Shown here piece by piece: positions 59,708 through 64,000 of a stretch of DNA of 64,000 nt. The position numbers and the translations under genes are program-made. Source of the DNA: Agaricus subrufescens (taxonomy: Eukaryota; Basidiomycota; Agaricomycetes; Agaricales; Agaricaceae); NCBI GenBank assembly GCA_029945375.1, contig CM057064.1, positions 2,604,001 to 2,668,000 on the forward strand, given 5' to 3'. Numbering within the stretch: the first letter of the stretch is position 1; every line of letters begins with the position of its first letter. The notes beneath the pieces are model-generated. The model was not told the origin of the DNA and did no database searches. It was given only the letters and a program-made list of their open reading frames with translations.

Positions 59708-59998
59708 TGTTACGATCTATTTCCGTTATCGTCCCCTGACCCAGGTCCACATGCTACCGCTCCACATCCATATGCTCGCCCTGCCTTTTTTGTATACTTG
59801 TTCTCATCGTTAGTCAGACACCTCGGGCATACTTACTCAGCCCGTTTTCTATTTCTATTATTAGGTAGTCGACTCCTCTATAAGTAGCGTAGTAATACTC
59901 TGTATTCCTTACGCTTTACCAACTCGCTATATTCCCTTATCGCTCTCAAGTCTTTGCCTTAAGTTGCAACCTGAGCTAATCGCTATAAGGTCGTAACA
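59708..59998 (+). repeat. 5' LTR (291 bp)
   Basis: The segment starts TGTTACGA and ends TCGTAACA, a perfect 8-bp inverted pair with the usual TG...CA ends. A TATAAGTA box is at about 59879. The boundary is supported by the primer-binding site 2 nt downstream. The 3' LTR for comparison is outside the window. Confidence 0.8.
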
Positions 59999-60000
59999 TT

Positions 60001-60012
60001 TGGTAAAGCGTC
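60001..60012 (+). other. putative tRNA primer-binding site
   Basis: TGGTAAAGCGTC begins with TGG, the complement of tRNA CCA, two bases after the LTR. The cognate tRNA cannot be named from the window. Confidence 0.5.
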
Positions 60013-60076
60013 GTAAAGCTCACCTTGCAGAAAGACCTCTAGTCATTGAGGCAGGAAACCGCGACAAGCTCAGTAT

Positions 60077-61207
60077 ATGAGCACAGACGACACAGAACTA
60101 TTCGGAATCGATTTTGAGACACTTTTCTTCGAAGGACACCGAAACGGAAACAGATTTGAAGCCCTCAGACACGAGGAAGACCAAGAAACCGAAACCCAGT
60201 CAGAAAACGACGAACAGGAACCGGAAGAACCAGACCCAGTACAAGTACCGAAGAACACACCACTCGACGAAGACCTAAACCGACTAGCAAAGGAACTCGA
60301 AGAACTAGAACTGAAAGAAATGGCGACTAACAACACCGAGACCAAGCCCACCAACGCAATCAACCACAAGGATGTCATGGAACCAGGATTCTTCCATGGA
60401 GATAGGAACAAGTTTAACGACTGGTGGAGAGGAATGGAAATTTTCCTCAAATTTAGCAAATACGAAGACGCAGATTCAAAGATACTCCTCGTCACCAACC
60501 GCCTGAGAGGAGAAATCCCAGGATGGTTCGCCAAGCAGTGGGAGGACAAGATCATCAAAGGAGATGATACCGCAGACTGGAAAGCCTTTGCCGAAGAAAT
60601 CGTGGACGCCTTTTCCCCCGGAAATGAACAACAGATTGCTAAAGATAAAATCGAATCTTTCAAACAAGGAAACCTTCACACCAACAACTTCCTTGTCAAA
60701 TTCACTGCCCTCGTCCATCAATCCAAATCTAGCGAAGATCACGCGCTCTACCTCCTGAAACAACACACCAGATCGGATGTAATCCACACCATTTTAGGTT
60801 ACCCCCCAAACGCCATTCCCACCTCCCTCAAAGGATGGATCGCCGCCATCGGATCCGTCGGGAAAGGATGGGAAGACACAGAAAGACGACGAAACGACCA
60901 CCGCACCGCTACCGGAGTCACTTACGGAGGGAGCGGACAACCCATGGAAATAGGAGCCAGGAAGTTGGAATGGGATGCCAACGGCAAACCCAAATGCCTC
61001 AAATGCGGCAAATTCGGCCACATAAAGAAAGAATGCCGAAGCCAAGGATTCAAATCCAACATCGAATGCTATAATTGTGGCAAACCAGGCCATATTGCCA
61101 AGGTCTGCCGAAGCCCCAAGAAGCAAGCCAAGATTCGTGCCATTACCACCGGAGAGGAAGGAACTGCCGAAGAAACTCAACAGGATTTTCCCAAAGGTTC
61201 GGAGTAG
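60077..61207 (+). CDS. gag: Gag polyprotein of the Ty3/Gypsy element
   Basis: 376 residues. An acidic N-terminus (Glu/Asp-rich, to about residue 95) precedes a helical capsid-like region (about 97-260; FFHGDRNKFNDWWRGMEIFL). A basic segment follows with two CCHC zinc knuckles, CLKCGKFGHIKKEC and CYNCGKPGHIAKVC (residues about 311-346), which bind RNA during packaging. The ATG at 60077 follows a 64-nt leader after the primer-binding site. The stop at 61205 lies inside the open pol frame, which overlaps by about 130 nt in the -1 frame. Confidence 0.9.
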   Translation: MSTDDTELFGIDFETLFFEGHRNGNRFEALRHEEDQETETQSENDEQEPEEPDPVQVPKNTPLDEDLNRLAKELEELELKEMATNNTETKPTNAINHKDVMEPGFFHGDRNKFNDWWRGMEIFLKFSKYEDADSKILLVTNRLRGEIPGWFAKQWEDKIIKGDDTADWKAFAEEIVDAFSPGNEQQIAKDKIESFKQGNLHTNNFLVKFTALVHQSKSSEDHALYLLKQHTRSDVIHTILGYPPNAIPTSLKGWIAAIGSVGKGWEDTERRRNDHRTATGVTYGGSGQPMEIGARKLEWDANGKPKCLKCGKFGHIKKECRSQGFKSNIECYNCGKPGHIAKVCRSPKKQAKIRAITTGEEGTAEETQQDFPKGSE

Positions 61208-61239
61208 GCACGAACTCACGAACCAATGTATCTAGTCGT

Positions 61240-64000
61240 ATGAAAAATCGATATGTTTGCCCTCAGAAACGACTAGGAGTGCAGGAGTTAATACTCAAAC
61301 CGGAAATCACCAAACCTAATGGAGAAACGTTCCAAGCCAAAACCATGCTCGACTCGGGATGCACCCACACCTGTATCGACAAACGAACCGTCTATAAACA
61401 GAAAATCCCCACCCATAAACTCGATCATCCCATCCAAGCAACCAACGCCGACGGTACCCCAAGCGGAAAAGAACCCATCACCAAATTCGTCAATCTGGAT
61501 CTAAACATAGAAGGACACCAAGAAACTATCGACGCAGTCGTAGCCGAACTAGACTCGGCGGACATCTTCATTGGACATGACTGGTTAACCAAACACAACC
61601 CGGAAATCGACTGGAACCGAGGAACTGTAACCTTCTCAAGATGCCCACCCGAATGCTCAATCAAACACACCAACTTCTTACTACCGGAACACCTACGACG
61701 CCTCCAGACCAAATGGGAAGATTTCGAAGAAGAAAAGGAACCCGACCCGACCAATCCCCTTGATCTACCTGAATACATGAGACCATACACCCACCTCTTC
61801 AACAAGAAAAACTTCGACAAACTACCGAAACGAACACAGTGGGACCACGAGGTCAACCTACTCCCGGACGCCCCAAACGAAATCGACGCAAAGGTATACG
61901 AAATGACTCCAAAGGAGGAAATCGAGCTCAATAAATTTCTGGATGAAAACCTCGCCACCAAGCGCATCAGACCGTCTAAAAGCCCTTACGCAGCCCCCTG
62001 TTTCTTTGTCCCCAAAAAAGACGGCTCACTAAGGCTATGCCAGGATTATCGCAAACTCAACTCGGTTACCATAAAGGACAAGACCCCCCTACCACTAATC
62101 AGCGAAGTCATCGGGAAATTAAAACACGCCAAATACTTCAACAAACTCGACATCATCTGGGGTTATAACAATGTACGAATCAAGGAAGGAGACGAATGGA
62201 AAGGAGCTATTCTCACCAACAGAGGACTTTTCGAACCAACGGTCATGTTCTTCGGAATGTGCAACTCGCCAGCCACCTTCTCTCGCTGGATGACCACCAT
62301 CTTCAGAGAAATGATCCAGGACGGTTCACTAGTCAACTACATAGACGATTTCGCCATCCCTGCCGACTCCCTCCCCGAACTAGAAGAACGGACATTGCGA
62401 TTCCTAAAAATAGCGGACGAAAACAACCTATGCTTCAAACGAACCAAATGCGAGTTTAATGCAACCAAGATCTCGATGCTCGGAATGGTTATAGGAGACG
62501 GTCAAGCAAGCATGGAAACTGAAAAAGTCGAATCGGTCCGGAACTGGAAAACACCAACCTGCGTAAAGGACGTCGAACGGTTTATCGGTTTTGCAAATTT
62601 CTACCAACGCTTCATTCAAGACTTTAGCACTCTCGCTGCACCGCTCAATGCCTTGAAGGGAGGTAAGACCCCAAAACCCTGGAAATGGACCGCCGAAGAA
62701 CAAAACGCTTTCGAAGCCATCAAAACCGCCATCACCAATGAACCCGTCCTAGCCCTACCAGATAACGAAGGAAAATTCAGACTCGAGACCGACGCATCCA
62801 ACGTAGGAATCGGAGCAGTCTTATCCCAGGAACAGGAAGGAAAATGGCATCCAGTCACATTTATGTCCAAGACCCTCACCGACGCAGAAAAGAACTACGA
62901 AATCTACGACAAAGAACTCCTCGCCATAGTCAAGGCAATCAAGAACTGGAGACACTACCTGCTAGATGCCAAACATCAATTCGAAATCTGGACCGACCAC
63001 GAAAACCTCAAATACTTCCGAGAACCTCAAAAACTAAATGCCCGCCAGGCCCGATGGTATCTCATGCTCCAAGAATATGATTACTTACTCCGACACATCC
63101 CCGGCAAAACTAATGTCAAAGCCGATATCCTATCCAGACTATTCCGACACGAAAACCCCGAGGAAGAAACCCGAATCGAGATGTTCAAAGACCGCGTTAT
63201 CCTACGAACCTTATCCGAAATTCCCACCTCACTAGAAGTCACCTTGCTCCTAAACCGAAACTTCTCGATCTCCGCGGACCCCGACACCCTGAAACAAATT
63301 AGCAACTCCAAACTCCAAGAGAACCGCGTCATCCAAGAAAAGAACAAAAGACCCGACCAATTCTGGGAAGAAAACGGTATAATCTACCGAAACGGGAAGA
63401 TCTACGTACCAGATGAACCCAAACTTCGGGAATCCATACTCTCGGACCACCACTACCCACCCGACATAGGACACCCCGGATCTTACCGCATGCTCGAACT
63501 TGTAAAACGAACCTTCTGGTGGCCCACGATCAAGACGGACGTAAAAAGATTCGTGAAAGGATGTACCGAATGCCAGAAAAACAAGATCAACCGACAACCC
63601 GGTCACACGCCCCTCAAACCCCTACCCATCCCCGAAGCACCATGGCAGGAAATATCCATCGATATGATCGGCCCCCTACCTAAATCCGAGGACCACGACG
63701 CCATACTAGTGATTGTCGATCGATTTTCCAAAATGATCCACCTCATCCCCACCGAGACTTCCCTCACGTCAAGACAACTTGCCGAAATTTACAAGAAGGA
63801 CATCTGGCGCATACACGGAATACCCAAACGCATTATTAGCGACAGAGGCCCCCAGTTTGCCTCTAAGTTCATGAAGGAATTATGCTCCGCCCTAGGAATC
63901 GAAAGAAACCTGTCTACCGCTTACCACCCACAAACTGACGGCCAAACGGAGAGGATCAACCAAGAGGTCGAAGCTTATTTACGAAACTTCGTTAACTACA
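61240..64000 (+). CDS. pol: Pol polyprotein (protease, reverse transcriptase, RNase H, integrase), C-terminus outside window
   Basis: One frame is open from about 61073 through 64000; the first ATG after gag is 61240. The aspartic protease motif is LDSG (Asp codon 61351). Reverse transcriptase shows SPYAAPCFFVPKKDGSLRLC, LFEPTVMFFGMCNSPATFS and the YIDD box (62338-62349). RNase H has RLETDAS (62791), DKELLAIVKA, WTDHENLKYF and the final Asp in NVKADILSR. Integrase has the HHCC zinc motif (ending CTECQ, about 63560-63576) and the DD35E triad, Asp 63661, Asp 63841 and Glu 63949 (spacing exactly 35 residues). All sites are intact. No chromodomain can be checked because the end is missing. Expression needs a -1 frameshift from gag or re-initiation. 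Confidence 0.92.
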   Translation, partial: MKNRYVCPQKRLGVQELILKPEITKPNGETFQAKTMLDSGCTHTCIDKRTVYKQKIPTHKLDHPIQATNADGTPSGKEPITKFVNLDLNIEGHQETIDAVVAELDSADIFIGHDWLTKHNPEIDWNRGTVTFSRCPPECSIKHTNFLLPEHLRRLQTKWEDFEEEKEPDPTNPLDLPEYMRPYTHLFNKKNFDKLPKRTQWDHEVNLLPDAPNEIDAKVYEMTPKEEIELNKFLDENLATKRIRPSKSPYAAPCFFVPKKDGSLRLCQDYRKLNSVTIKDKTPLPLISEVIGKLKHAKYFNKLDIIWGYNNVRIKEGDEWKGAILTNRGLFEPTVMFFGMCNSPATFSRWMTTIFREMIQDGSLVNYIDDFAIPADSLPELEERTLRFLKIADENNLCFKRTKCEFNATKISMLGMVIGDGQASMETEKVESVRNWKTPTCVKDVERFIGFANFYQRFIQDFSTLAAPLNALKGGKTPKPWKWTAEEQNAFEAIKTAITNEPVLALPDNEGKFRLETDASNVGIGAVLSQEQEGKWHPVTFMSKTLTDAEKNYEIYDKELLAIVKAIKNWRHYLLDAKHQFEIWTDHENLKYFREPQKLNARQARWYLMLQEYDYLLRHIPGKTNVKADILSRLFRHENPEEETRIEMFKDRVILRTLSEIPTSLEVTLLLNRNFSISADPDTLKQISNSKLQENRVIQEKNKRPDQFWEENGIIYRNGKIYVPDEPKLRESILSDHHYPPDIGHPGSYRMLELVKRTFWWPTIKTDVKRFVKGCTECQKNKINRQPGHTPLKPLPIPEAPWQEISIDMIGPLPKSEDHDAILVIVDRFSKMIHLIPTETSLTSRQLAEIYKKDIWRIHGIPKRIISDRGPQFASKFMKELCSALGIERNLSTAYHPQTDGQTERINQEVEAYLRNFVNY

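Larger units (their letters stand above)
59708..64000 (+). mobile_element. Ty3/Gypsy LTR retrotransposon, 5' part
   Basis: 5' LTR, primer-binding site, gag and most of pol are present and the element runs off the right edge. Domain order PR-RT-RNaseH-IN is that of Ty3/Gypsy (Metaviridae-like). Long open frames and intact catalytic residues suggest a young, possibly active copy. Confidence 0.93.

Noticed and set aside
60070..60663. Minus-strand 197-residue serine-rich frame opposite gag
   Set aside because: Antisense shadow of the acidic gag sequence; Ser-rich only because it is the complement of Glu/Asp codons.
1..64000. CRISPR arrays, bacterial operons, ribosome binding sites, rRNA genes
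   Set aside because: None found. Spliceosomal introns throughout and the nuclear-type tRNA intron show a eukaryotic nuclear sequence.

Overview
This window is nuclear DNA from a basidiomycete fungus, most probably an agaricomycete. The evidence is the gene structure: many short introns (about 45-60 bp) with GT...AG ends, tiny exons, and families typical of mushroom-forming fungi. These include a DUF6534-like membrane protein, a one-pass protein with a carbohydrate-binding-like ectodomain, and a WRKY-GCM1-finger transposase. Order and species cannot be fixed from the sequence alone. There is no operon, CRISPR array or prokaryotic signal. Exon boundaries were worked out by hand from splice consensus, reading frame and motif continuity.

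Layout. 0.3-1.1 kb: small helical protein gene (minus strand). 2.8-5.7 kb: kinesin-7-like motor with a KEN box. 6.0-22 kb: four dispersed copies of one unrecognised four-helix membrane protein with a glycosylated ectodomain (all minus strand; copy 1 is a pseudogene). Between and around them lie genes for soluble helical proteins (14.7-15.7, 17.0-18.0 and 23.9-25.9 kb; the first and last are homologous). 26.4-27.4 kb: a frameshifted membrane protein with an Asn-Gln-Thr repeat. 28.8-30.6 kb: a Golgi-type GDPase/apyrase. 31-34.3 kb: gene-poor. 34.4-35.6 kb: two-finger C2H2 protein. 36.9 kb: intron-containing tRNA-Ala(UGC). 37.2-38.5 kb: pectin methylesterase. 39.3-40.9 kb: FEN1/RAD27, divergent from a DUF6534-like membrane protein gene (41.7-43.6 kb). 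43.7-47.6 kb: gene-poor. 47.9-52.0 kb: secreted GH35 beta-galactosidase with 21 exons, including a 5-nt microexon. 53.6-53.8 kb: methyltransferase remnant. 54.1-59.7 kb: a large MULE-type transposon gene. 59.7 kb to the end: a Ty3/Gypsy LTR retrotransposon inserted in the 3' part of the MULE gene and running off the window.

How the genes fit together. The housekeeping genes (kinesin, FEN1, GDPase, tRNA) stand singly among fast-evolving accessory genes. Kinesin and FEN1 both have ACGCG (MCB-like) elements close upstream, which fits G1/S or cell-cycle expression. Pectin methylesterase and GH35 beta-galactosidase are secreted plant-wall-polysaccharide enzymes about 10 kb apart, with other genes between them. 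The two most interesting regions are the interleaved membrane-protein and helical-protein families (6-26 kb) and the giant transposase. The transposase joins a GCM1-type zinc domain, a MULE DDE catalytic core, a ubiquitin-specific-protease-like domain and a PHD finger in one polypeptide of more than 1,580 residues.
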